A DNA stretch of 7,285 bases from an uncultured Rubrobacteraceae bacterium (GTDB lineage: Bacteria > Actinomycetota > Rubrobacteria > Rubrobacterales > Rubrobacteraceae): positions 1 to 7,285 of the forward strand of contig CADCUW010000135.1 in assembly GCA_902805985.1 (NCBI GenBank), in the 5' to 3' direction. The notes beneath the pieces are model-generated. The model had not been told where the DNA came from. It saw only the letters and a program-made list of their open reading frames with translations, and searched no databases. Shown here one piece after another: positions 1 through 5,704 of the stretch. A program made the translations under genes and the position numbers. Position 1 is the stretch's first letter. Each line of letters opens with the position of its first letter.

Positions 1-316
1 CGCGCTCGAGCAGGGTGTCGATGGAGACGCCCTCCCAGGTCGTGTCGAGCTTCGACCACTTGGTAACGCAGTGGATGTCTCGGGTGAAGGTCTCCGAGGG
101 CAGCGCGCAGAACTCCTCCCACGTCCACCGCAGGGGCGCGTCGATCTCGCCGACGACGGAGAAGTCCCACTCGTCCAGTGGCGTGCGCGGGGTCGGGCCA
201 GCCGAGAGGACCGGGAAGCCGTCAACGAGGTACTGCCCCGGCGGCACGCGGTTCGGATCGGCCTGCTCCTGCGGTCGCTGGCGACCCCGGAAGCCGCGCG
301 AGAAGAATCGGCCCAT
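1..316 (-). CDS. Sulfite-oxidase-family molybdopterin oxidoreductase, cytoplasmic type (partial, C-terminus beyond window)
   Basis: I translated this frame by hand; it is open from the ATG at 316 to the window edge (105 residues). Residues 80-97 (DIHCVTKWSKLDTTWEGV) are the signature of the oxidoreductase molybdopterin-binding domain. Cys83 is the expected molybdenum ligand. The preceding part (about 50-72) looks like the family's N-terminal beta region. Family members of this short type are usually about 200 residues, so roughly half is missing. I see no twin-arginine or other signal peptide, unlike periplasmic MsrP/YedY, so a cytoplasmic location is inferred. An AAAGGAG ribosome site starts right after the msrA stop and lies 7 nt before the ATG; a GTG one codon upstream is the alternative start. 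It is the last visible gene of the glk-redoxin-msrA operon, 13 nt after msrA. The family includes sulfite oxidase, nitrate reductase and methionine sulfoxide reductase MsrP; the substrate here cannot be read from the sequence. Confidence 0.88.
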   Translation of the reverse strand, partial: MGRFFSRGFRGRQRPQEQADPNRVPPGQYLVDGFPVLSAGPTPRTPLDEWDFSVVGEIDAPLRWTWEEFCALPSETFTRDIHCVTKWSKLDTTWEGVSIDTLLER

Positions 317-329
317 CACGGTTCTCCTT

Positions 330-1010
330 TCATCGTCCTGACGCAGCCGCGCCAGCATCTGCGCCGAGGCCGACAGGGCAGCCCACGCCGGTCCCGCCGA
401 TGCCGCAGTAGCCGCCAGGGTTTTTGTGAAGGTACTGCTGGTGATAATCCTCGGCGTAGTAGAAGGGGCCCGCGGGTGCCACCTCGGTGGCTATGGTGCG
501 GCAGCCCGCCTCCCGCAGCCTTTCCCCGTAGGCGGCCAGGGTCTCCTCGATGGCCGCGAGCTGGTCGTCGTTCCCGTAGTAGGCCGCCGAGCGGTACTGC
601 GTGCCGATATCGTGGCCCTGGCGCATCTCCTGGGTCGGGTCGTGGCCCTCCCAGAACGCCGCGAGGAGCTGGGGGTACGAGACCTTTGCGGGGTCGAAGA
701 CGACCAGCACGGCCTCTGTGTGGCCGGTCCGTCCCGTGCAGACTTCCCCGTAGGTCGGGTTCGGGGTGTAGCCGCCCGCGTAGCCGACCGCCGTCACGTA
801 CACGCCGTTCAGCCGCCAGAACATGCGCTCCGCGCCCCAGAAGCAGCCGAGGCCGAAGACCGCCGTTTGCACGTCGTCAGGAAAGGGTGGTTCCAGGGGC
901 TTGCCGAGGACGGCGTGCCTCCCCGGGATGCCGAACGGCCGGTCCTTACGGCCCGGGAGCGCGTCTTCCGGGGATACCATGGTGGGCCGGCCGCCGAAGA
1001 GGAACCTCAT
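330..1010 (-). CDS. msrA: Peptide-methionine (S)-S-oxide reductase MsrA
   Basis: MsrA reduces the S epimer of methionine sulfoxide, free or in proteins, usually with thioredoxin as electron donor. The 226-residue protein has the catalytic motif GCFWGAER with Cys56. It also has the family blocks VGYAGG (75-80), GRTGHTEAV (93-101), HDPTQ (123-127) and GTQYRS (136-141). The tail [14 protein letters not shown] carries Cys202 and Cys211 at the places of the two resolving cysteines of three-cysteine MsrA enzymes. The region before residue 48 is the family's N-terminal extension. The ATG at 1010 overlaps the redoxin stop as ATGA, with GGGAG just upstream, which supports this start; Met11 lacks a ribosome site. 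The gene sits in an oxidative-damage operon between a peroxiredoxin-like gene and a molybdoenzyme gene. Identity is not in doubt. Confidence 0.97.
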   Translation of the reverse strand: MRFLFGGRPTMVSPEDALPGRKDRPFGIPGRHAVLGKPLEPPFPDDVQTAVFGLGCFWGAERMFWRLNGVYVTAVGYAGGYTPNPTYGEVCTGRTGHTEAVLVVFDPAKVSYPQLLAAFWEGHDPTQEMRQGHDIGTQYRSAAYYGNDDQLAAIEETLAAYGERLREAGCRTIATEVAPAGPFYYAEDYHQQYLHKNPGGYCGIGGTGVGCPVGLGADAGAAASGR

Positions 1011-1855
1011 GCTCCCTGCCCTCCCGACTCCCTCTGGACGTTGCGGGCGGTGGGGCCCGTGTTCGCGTGTTCTACTACCTCGAAGCGGACCCGGGCTCCG
1101 GGGCTGATGGTGCGGTAGCCCTCGCCGGGGATTGCGGTGAAGTTGAAGAAGACCTTCCCGCCGCCTTCGTCAGGCGAGATCTCGCCGTTCCCCGAAGCCA
1201 GGTCGAAGGTCTTCACCGTGCCGTCGGCCACGGGGAGCCCGTTCGCGCCGAGCGGCGGCGCGCCGGCGGCCCATTCCTGCTGCGGGATGCGGATGCTCTT
1301 GGCCTCAGGGGTGTCGAAGGCCTCGTAGGCGTAGTTCGAGTTGGCCTGCATGATGGCTCGCAGGTCGTGGCGCAGCTCCTCTACGGTGGGGCGCCCGACA
1401 AAGAACCAGCCGTCGTAGATCCTGTGGACCGTCAGGTCCGGGCGCAGCACGAACGCGAAGGGCCTGGAGCGATAGGCGTACTCGCCCTCCGTCTCGTCGA
1501 GGATGCCTACCCGCTCTATGACCGTCCTGCCCTCGTCGGAGAGGAGAGGGAAGCTCGCGCCGAGGCCCGCGCGGAAGGCCGCCGAGACCATCGGCGGGTC
1601 GGCGTTGACGACGGCGAGCTTGCAGTAGTTGACCTTGAGCTCGCCCTGGAAGTCGACGAGCTGGCGCATCTGCTCCTGGTCGCGCGGACAGAAAAAGCCG
1701 CGGGAGAAGATCAAGACGATGGGGTAGCCGTCGAAAAAGCCCATCTTCTCGTCCACGGGGCTCGGCCTGGTGTAGCCCGAGAGCGTCCTCGGGGCGCCGC
1801 GGTGGTCGGGTAGGGTGAAGTCGGGGAACGCGTCGCCGACCTTGAGGCTGGTCAT
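1007..1855 (-). CDS. Peroxiredoxin-like redoxin fused to a C-terminal cold-shock-like domain
   Basis: The 282-residue protein has two parts. Residues 1-170 are an AhpC/TSA-type thioredoxin fold: an opening [12 protein letters not shown] (6-17), then [17 protein letters not shown] (46-62), with Cys56 the likely peroxidatic cysteine. The position of a CXXC partner is Asp59, so this is not a dithiol thioredoxin; the only other cysteine is Cys78. Residues 212-274 align without gaps to most of CspA: GTVKTF for GIVKWF, SGNGEI for KGFGFI (RNP1), VFFNFTAI for VFVHFSAI (RNP2), and a closing GPTARNV. Residues 171-211 are a linker. In the cold-shock part, aromatics matching CspA Trp11, Phe18 and Phe20 are replaced by Thr216, Asn223 and Glu225, while Phe217, Phe236 and Phe239 remain. 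The start is the ATG in a TGATG overlap with the glk stop, with AGGAG 7 nt upstream. Likely role: peroxide or thiol redox defence. Whether the tail binds RNA is open. Confidence 0.9.
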   Translation of the reverse strand: MTSLKVGDAFPDFTLPDHRGAPRTLSGYTRPSPVDEKMGFFDGYPIVLIFSRGFFCPRDQEQMRQLVDFQGELKVNYCKLAVVNADPPMVSAAFRAGLGASFPLLSDEGRTVIERVGILDETEGEYAYRSRPFAFVLRPDLTVHRIYDGWFFVGRPTVEELRHDLRAIMQANSNYAYEAFDTPEAKSIRIPQQEWAAGAPPLGANGLPVADGTVKTFDLASGNGEISPDEGGGKVFFNFTAIPGEGYRTISPGARVRFEVVEHANTGPTARNVQRESGGQGA

Positions 1856-2886
1856 CAACCCTCTCCTCTCTGGAGCATCTGCTCGAAGATGGCGCCCTCG
1901 CCGTAGGTCTCGAGGCCGTAGCAGGCCGCGCCGACGAGGGCGACTCGTTTGTGCAGGATCACGTTGATAGGGATCTTCTCCATCAACCCCGAGAAGCGGC
2001 CCTTGTTCCTGAACGCCCCCACGAACCCGCCGCGCTCCAGGGCCGGCAAGACGCGCGGCGGAATACCTCCGCCCAGGAAGACGCCCCCGGTTGCCAACAC
2101 CGTCAGCGCCAGGTTCCCCGCCTGCGCCCCCAGCACGGAGACGAACAGGTCGAGCGTCGCGTCGCAAAGCCCGCACCGCTCCCCGTCGCCGAGAGCCGCG
2201 TTCACGATGACCGGGGCCGGGTCCTCGACGCGGTAGATCTCCTGCGCCACCTTCGGCGAGGCTTCGATGTGCCCGACCTCCCTGAGATGATCGTAGATGT
2301 TGGGGAGGCCCAGGCCGGAGACGACCCGCTCGTAGCTGGCGTGCCCGAAGCGGTCGAAGAGGTGGCGCACAAGCCCGACCTCGACCTCGTTCGTCGGCGC
2401 GAAATCCGCGTGCCCGCCCTCGGAAGGATGGGCGCGGTAGCCCCTCCCTTCGCGGGTGAGGAAGGCCTCCCCGAGCCCGGTGCCGGGCGCGACCACCGCC
2501 AGGGCGCCCCCGGGGTCGGGGTCTCCGGCCTGGAGCGTGTGAAGGTCGTCGGGGCCGAGAAACGGCGTCGCGTGGGCGACGGCCTCTAGGTCGTTGATCA
2601 GGTACGCCGACCCGAGACCCAACTCCTCCTCCAGGCGCGCTTCCTCGATGTCCCATGGCAGGTTGGTGGCCCTGGACATACCGCCCGAGACAGGACCCGC
2701 GACGCCGAAGCTAGCGCGGTCCACGGGCAGGCGGTTGCCTTTCAAGAACTCCGCCGCCAGCGCCTCCAGGCTCGGGTAGTCCGCGCTCGGGAAGGTCGCC
2801 TCCATGAGCGGAGAGCGCGGCCCATCCTCCGGGGCGTAGACCGCCAGCGCGGTCTTCGTGCCGCCTATGTCGCCCGCCAGCAGCAA
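1855..2886 (-). CDS. glk: Glucokinase, E. coli Glk type
   Basis: This enzyme phosphorylates glucose with ATP to glucose 6-phosphate in the cytoplasm. The 343 residues match the bacterial glucokinase family (E. coli Glk is 321). DIGGTK (6-11) is the phosphate-binding loop. INDLEAV places the catalytic base at Asp99. GTGLGEA (135-141) and SEGGHADFAP (155-164) hold the sugar and ATP contact regions. Further family blocks are VSGLGLPNIY, GNLAL, GGVFLGGGIPPR and the closing IPINVILHKRVALVGAA. It is not the ROK type, since the ROK zinc cysteine motif is absent. The start is TTG at 2886, chosen because GAAGGAG lies 6 nt upstream and family alignment begins there. It is the first gene of the operon, behind a promoter with three direct repeats, and its stop overlaps the redoxin start (TGATG), implying translational coupling. 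Feeding glucose 6-phosphate into the pentose phosphate path for NADPH would suit the neighbours, but that is inference. Confidence 0.96.
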   Translation of the reverse strand: MLLAGDIGGTKTALAVYAPEDGPRSPLMEATFPSADYPSLEALAAEFLKGNRLPVDRASFGVAGPVSGGMSRATNLPWDIEEARLEEELGLGSAYLINDLEAVAHATPFLGPDDLHTLQAGDPDPGGALAVVAPGTGLGEAFLTREGRGYRAHPSEGGHADFAPTNEVEVGLVRHLFDRFGHASYERVVSGLGLPNIYDHLREVGHIEASPKVAQEIYRVEDPAPVIVNAALGDGERCGLCDATLDLFVSVLGAQAGNLALTVLATGGVFLGGGIPPRVLPALERGGFVGAFRNKGRFSGLMEKIPINVILHKRVALVGAACYGLETYGEGAIFEQMLQRGEG

Positions 2887-2920
2887 TTGAATCTCCTTCG
2901 GGAAACCTGTGCAGATCCTT

Positions 2921-2962
2921 ACGCTACCGGAGCGGCGTGATGGAAGCGTGATAGACGCGTGA
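2921..2962 (-). promoter_or_regulatory. Putative glk operon promoter with triple TCACGC direct repeat
   Basis: Read on the minus strand, TCACGC occurs exactly at 2962-2957, 2951-2946 and 2940-2935, each copy 11 nt from the next. After an 8-nt gap comes TAGCGT (2926-2921), a fair -10 box. It would start the transcript near 2914, leaving a leader of about 28 nt that contains the ribosome site. No TTGACA-like -35 is present; the repeats occupy that region. Helical-turn spacing plus an 8-nt gap to the -10 is the layout known for SARP activators (ActII-ORF4, AfsR), and is similar to PhoB boxes. Which regulator binds is inference. Confidence 0.6.
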
Positions 2963-3112
2963 ATGTCTACCGAGGAGCCGGGCTGCGCCCGCCATGTTGA
3001 CGCCGCCGAACCCGGCGTCCCTGGCGCGGGAGTAGACGTCCAGCACTATGGCCGTGACCGGCACGTCCGCGCAGGCGCCGCACGCAGTCTCCACAACGTA
3101 CCGGAAGTCTTT
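2924..3112 (-). other. Unrecognised coding-like stretch, no clear start
   Basis: This minus-strand frame stays open and reads KDFRYVVETACGACADVP, then ITAIVLD-like VTAIVLDVYSRARDAGF and GGVNMAGAARLLG. To about 2975 its third codon positions are strongly GC-rich, as in real genes nearby. Past that point the codons merely spell the glk promoter repeats, so the tail to the stop at 2924 is probably not coding. I cannot name a family. No start codon with a ribosome site is evident. It may be the relic of a gene whose front was lost, possibly in the same event that broke the GH15-type gene just upstream in another frame, or it may be chance. Confidence 0.25.
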
Positions 3113-3113
3113 T

Positions 3114-3374
3114 CTACGAGTCGTAGGCGCGTGGCGCCCCGTCGTCCGCGGCGTCGAGCACGAAGGTGATGCTCTTCCCGGTCCCGAGGAGGAAGTCGGC
3201 CCGGACGCCGGTCCTTTCGGGCCCCGTGCGCTCCAGCGGCAGCGGCGAGCAGAGCGCGACCGTGAGGGTTGGCGTCTCAAAGCCCGCGCCCCTGCCCTTC
3301 ACGAGCTGCGTCTCGTGACCCTCCCGAGCGTAGTCGAAGCGGGGCTCCATCTCCAGCCGAAAAGCGCACCACAC
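3114..3374 (-). pseudogene. Relic of a GH15-type (trehalase/glucoamylase) N-terminal domain
   Basis: On the minus strand the frame from about 3374 reads WCAFRLEMEPRFDYAREGHE, then TPTLTVALCSPLPLER, then VRADFLLGTGKSITFVLDAAD, and ends at a TAG (3116-3114). This resembles the beta-sandwich domain at the N-terminus of GH15 enzymes, where the usual text is close to RCAPRFDYARAPHE followed by a FTL-GES-TFVL strand. The beginning of that domain (IGDLHTAALVGRDGSIDW-type) is absent, and so is the whole catalytic (alpha/alpha)6 barrel. The frame continues upstream only into a 15-bp tandem repeat, giving an RSGGL-type low-complexity lead. About 75 domain residues survive where a whole enzyme has about 600. 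I read it as a deletion remnant and not as a functional small protein. Confidence 0.55.
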
Positions 3375-3395
3375 GGAGGCGGGGCGGTGGACGGC

Positions 3396-3440
3396 GGATC
3401 GAAGCCCGCCGGATCGAAACCCGCCGGATCGAAGCCCGCC
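3396..3440. repeat. Three-copy 15-bp tandem repeat
   Basis: The unit GGATCGAAGCCCGCC occurs at 3396-3410, 3411-3425 and 3426-3440. The middle copy has one change (A for G at the ninth base). The flanking bases let CGGCGG pair with CCGCCG around an 8-nt loop. On the minus strand it would encode RSGGL/RSGGF repeats. It lies between the end of the 3868-3491 gene and the GH15-type relic, so slippage or recombination here may be linked to the gene loss. Confidence 0.85.
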
Positions 3441-3490
3441 GGCGGCTCTTGGGTGTGGCTTCCCCGAACCCCCTCGCGTCCGCCGGTGTC

Positions 3491-3868
3491 TCACGGCAAT
3501 GGTTCACGGTGGGCCTCTCTCGGGACGTCTTGGCGGGTAAAGATCAATTCGGCCATCGTCCTCCGGGGCATCCGCGCCAGGGCGTCTCCGTGTAGCTCCG
3601 AGAGGCGGCCTTTGAGCCACGTGTCGAAGGGTCTCTTCGGGTCGATCAGAGCCACCAAAACCCGGGCTGGGTCCTCGGCCTCCAGGTACGCCATCGCCGT
3701 CTCGACACCATCCATCCTGACGAGCCACACCGACTCGTTGCTGAAGCCCAGGCGACGCCTGAATTCCTCGTAGTTGTCCGGGAACTCCTCTGTGACGTCC
3801 TGCACGAAGCGCCGCCACTCCTCCTCCTTGCCCGGCAAGATGGGCGCTGCCAATGTCATCGCCGGCAC
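3491..3868 (-). CDS. Small conserved-looking protein, probable ferredoxin-like (dimeric alpha-beta barrel type) fold
   Basis: The 125-residue protein has no family I can name with confidence. It starts MPAMTLAAPILPGKEEEW, a beta strand with a PGK turn followed by a charged helix. Then come LGFSNESVWLVRMDG, strand AMAYLEAEDP, a helix to about 92, and a Met/Arg-rich tail. This strand-helix-strand-strand-helix pattern, with the 'LPGK...W' opening, recalls small monooxygenase-like or DUF6176-like proteins; that is inference. There are no cysteines, signal peptide or membrane segments. The GTG at 3868 is chosen because AGAGGAG lies 8 nt upstream; an ATG three codons later is possible. It is transcribed alone, behind a promoter of the same repeat design as glk, which suggests shared control with the redox operon. 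Confidence 0.8.
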   Translation of the reverse strand: MPAMTLAAPILPGKEEEWRRFVQDVTEEFPDNYEEFRRRLGFSNESVWLVRMDGVETAMAYLEAEDPARVLVALIDPKRPFDTWLKGRLSELHGDALARMPRRTMAELIFTRQDVPREAHREPLP

Positions 3869-3899
3869 GTCTACAGCTCCTCTTCTTAGCTCTAAAAGT

Positions 3900-3930
3900 A
3901 TCTTACCGGCGGGGCGTGATGGGGGCGTGA
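3900..3930 (-). promoter_or_regulatory. Putative promoter of the 3868-3491 gene with double TCACGC direct repeat
   Basis: On the minus strand TCACGC occurs at 3930-3925 and 3919-3914, exactly 11 nt apart. After an 8-nt gap comes the -10-like TAAGAT (3905-3900). The leader to the GTG at 3868 would be about 25 nt. The block CCATCACGCC and the later CCGGTA are shared with the glk promoter at identical distances. No -35 box is seen. This parallel is what makes both sites credible. Confidence 0.6.
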
Positions 3931-3950
3931 GGACGACGCATCCCAAACCG

Positions 3951-3993
3951 TCGACCATTCTTTACCGGCGCGTTCACCGGCGAGGGGTAGACT
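3951..3993 (+). promoter_or_regulatory. Putative plus-strand promoter with TTNACC direct repeats
   Basis: TCGACC (3951-3956), TTTACC (3961-3966) and TTCACC (3973-3978) have their ACC cores 10 and then 12 nt apart. The last two lie within the longer repeat TTTACCGGCG/TTCACCGGCG, with 9 of 10 bases equal. After 9 nt comes the -10-like TAGACT (3988-3993), so transcription would start near 4000 towards the 4017-4271 gene. The same spacings (10, 12, 9) recur at 6437-6479. It is divergent from the promoter at 3900-3930, with about 20 bp between the two repeat arrays. Confidence 0.55.
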
Positions 3994-4016
3994 CCGGCGC
4001 TGAGGGTGCCTGGGCG

Positions 4017-4271
4017 GTGGCCGGGCCAAAACGGGGAGGTTGCGGTATCGCCGGGCTCGCGGAGGCGGTGGCGGCACTGGGGTTGGAGGGCGAGGTCTCC
4101 CTCTCGGGGCGTTGGCTCAAGCTCCAGGGGGCGAGGTTCCCGGTCTACGTGGTCGAGTCCGCATGGGGTGCCGGCTACTACACCTGGTGCGACGGACCCG
4201 GCCAGAGGGCCGTCGAGTTCTACCCCGAACCCCTCGAAGCAATCCGCACCGGCCTGCGACGCGCGACATGA
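4017..4271 (+). CDS. Small unrecognised protein (about 74-84 residues)
   Basis: The frame ends with a helix (LAEAVAALGLEG), three strands (VSLSGRWLKLQG, FPVYVVESAWG, GYYTWCDGPG) and a final helix (EPLEAIRTGLRR). This is a compact alpha-beta(3)-alpha layout with good codon bias. I do not recognise a named family. It has one Cys in the modelled core (TWCD) and no membrane segment. The start is uncertain. The GTG at 4017 is the only usual start codon near, but it would lie only about 17 nt from the predicted transcription start. A strong GGGGAGG at 4033-4039 stands 7 nt before ATC at 4047, which would give a 74-residue protein beginning exactly at the helix. It follows the TTNACC promoter and precedes the histidine kinase gene by about 160 nt, so co-transcription is possible. 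Confidence 0.65.
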   Translation: MAGPKRGGCGIAGLAEAVAALGLEGEVSLSGRWLKLQGARFPVYVVESAWGAGYYTWCDGPGQRAVEFYPEPLEAIRTGLRRAT

Positions 4272-4318
4272 GGAGCGCGAGCCGCGCGAAGGGTGCCGCG
4301 GGTGGCCCTGATCTCGGG

Positions 4319-4435
4319 TAGGATGCATGCGGAGGGCCGCCCTCGGCGGGCTCGCGGCCTGCGCGGGAGGGGTGAACGCCCCTCTATCGGGGTGGACCGG
4401 GTGGGAGGGTGCATGTGTTCGGTCGGAGGATAGAG
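4319..4435 (+). promoter_or_regulatory. Possible promoter and structured leader of the kinase gene
   Basis: TAGGAT at 4319-4324 is a possible -10 box without a clear -35. The leader that follows is rich in hairpins: GAGGG/CCCTC at 4332-4336 and 4340-4344, and GAGGGG/CCCCTC at 4367-4372 and 4379-4384 with a 6-nt loop. The CCCC of the latter can instead pair with GGGG at 4389-4392. There is no U-tract to make a terminator. The ribosome site GGAGG lies at 4425-4429. The gene may instead be read from the upstream promoter at 3951-3993. Confidence 0.25.
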
Positions 4436-5704
4436 ATGCGCGGATCACCCGACGCCGGGCTGCCGCGGGAGACGGAGCTACACCGCTTTCTCGACCGCGC
4501 GCTGGCACTCCTTGAGTGGGGCGGCCTCGCGGGGCTGCTCGCCATCACGCTCCTGCAACCGACCACCGGCCGCCTCGGGCTGCCGAGCCCGATCCTGATC
4601 CTGCTGTTCGCCGCCTACCTGCTCGCCGTCGACCTGCTGCGTAGCAGGGTGCGCAGGCTGCACGCCTTCAGGCTCAAGTACGCCACCGGGTTGCCCGTGA
4701 GCGCCCTGATCTACTACCTCGGTGGGGAGCCCGGCGGCCCGCTCTTCGCCCTCTTTTTCTTGCTGGTCGTCTGCGCGGCGGCCACCCTGACGTTGCGCGA
4801 GGGCCTCCTCTACGTGGTCATCGCCGCGGCGCTTACCGCGGTGATCGACACGACGTTTTCCGGCTGGTCGGAGGGGGATCTCCGGGGGCTGGGCACCCGG
4901 CTGCTCCTGCTGGCCGTCTTCGGCGGCAACACGGCCATCTTGATGCGGCGGGTCGCCCTGGAGCGGGTGGCGGCCCGATCGGCCCGGGATCAGTCCGAGC
5001 GGCTGGAAGAGCTCGACCGCCTGAGGGTCCGCTTTGTCTCCTCGGTCTCACACGGCCTCCGCACCCCGCTTACCGCCTCCCGGGCCGCGTTGGGCCTGCT
5101 AGAGTCCAGCGCCGCCGGGCGGCTCGGGCCCGACGAGCGAAACCTCCTGGAGAACGCCCGGCGAAACACGGCGCGCCTCGGCCGGGCAATCGACGACCTG
5201 CTCGCCTTCAACCAGCTCGAGGCCGGCACCCTGCACCTGGAGCGCGCCGCACTCGACCTACGCGAGGTCGTGACCGAGGCGATGTCGGCGGTCTACGCCT
5301 TGATCCGGGAGAAAGGCCAGACGCTGGAGATGGAGCTGCCAGATCTGCTCCCCGTCAACGGCGATACGCGGCGGCTGGAGCAGGTACTGGTCAACCTCCT
5401 CGAGAACGCCCACCTCCACACCGCAGGGGGCACGCGCATCGCCGTCTCCGGACGGGCCTCGGAGGCCGAGGTCTCGCTGACCGTGGAGGACGACGGCCCC
5501 GGTATCCCCGAGGGAGAGCTGGAGAACGTCTTCGGGCGCTTTTACCGGCTCGGGCCGGTCGAGGACGGCTCGGGGCTGGGGCTGGCGATCTGCCGGGGCA
5601 TCGTGGAGTTACACGGCGGGCGCGTGTGGGCCGAAGGCCGGCCCGGGGCCGGCGCGGCCTTCCGCGTCGTACTGCCGCGCGCGGCCGATGGAACGATGCG
5701 GTGA
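4436..5704 (+). CDS. Membrane sensor histidine kinase with unusual H-box
   Basis: The 422-residue sensor kinase is the partner of the response regulator at 5701. Residues 22-170 hold about six hydrophobic segments (near 22-40, 51-68, 82-96, 102-120, 123-141, 152-170) with short loops, so it probably senses within or at the membrane. A coiled linker (171-200) leads to the phosphoacceptor motif VSHGLRTPLT with His206. The next residue, normally Glu or Asp, is Gly207, while Thr210 is kept. The ATP domain is complete: N-box NLLENA (Asn320, Asn324), G1 DDGPG (352-356), an F-box (NVFGRFYR) and G2 GSGLGL (378-383). I chose the ATG at 4436 because GGAGG lies 6 nt upstream. GTG codons at 4409 and 4415 are in frame; the 4415 one also has a fair ribosome site. 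The stop overlaps the regulator start (GTGA), implying coupling. The stimulus is unknown. Confidence 0.93.
   Translation: MRGSPDAGLPRETELHRFLDRALALLEWGGLAGLLAITLLQPTTGRLGLPSPILILLFAAYLLAVDLLRSRVRRLHAFRLKYATGLPVSALIYYLGGEPGGPLFALFFLLVVCAAATLTLREGLLYVVIAAALTAVIDTTFSGWSEGDLRGLGTRLLLLAVFGGNTAILMRRVALERVAARSARDQSERLEELDRLRVRFVSSVSHGLRTPLTASRAALGLLESSAAGRLGPDERNLLENARRNTARLGRAIDDLLAFNQLEAGTLHLERAALDLREVVTEAMSAVYALIREKGQTLEMELPDLLPVNGDTRRLEQVLVNLLENAHLHTAGGTRIAVSGRASEAEVSLTVEDDGPGIPEGELENVFGRFYRLGPVEDGSGLGLAICRGIVELHGGRVWAEGRPGAGAAFRVVLPRAADGTMR

Noticed and set aside
71..1813. A 580-residue plus-strand open frame
   Set aside because: It lies antisense to msrA and the redoxin gene, is very rich in Arg/Pro/Gly with no domain pattern, and is the usual shadow of GC-rich genes.
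1856..2656. N-terminal extension of the redoxin frame into the glk region
   Set aside because: The extension is low-complexity Arg/Gly/Ala, overlaps a certain glucokinase gene, and the ATG at 1855 has a ribosome site and matches the family start.
2887..3490. CRISPR array, tRNA or insertion sequence in the gene-poor stretch
   Set aside because: No regular repeat-spacer units, no cloverleaf or acceptor-like ends, and no transposase motifs or terminal inverted repeats were seen.
3048..3773. A 241-residue plus-strand open frame
   Set aside because: It is antisense to the 3868-3491 gene and to the GH15-type relic; no ribosome site or domain pattern.
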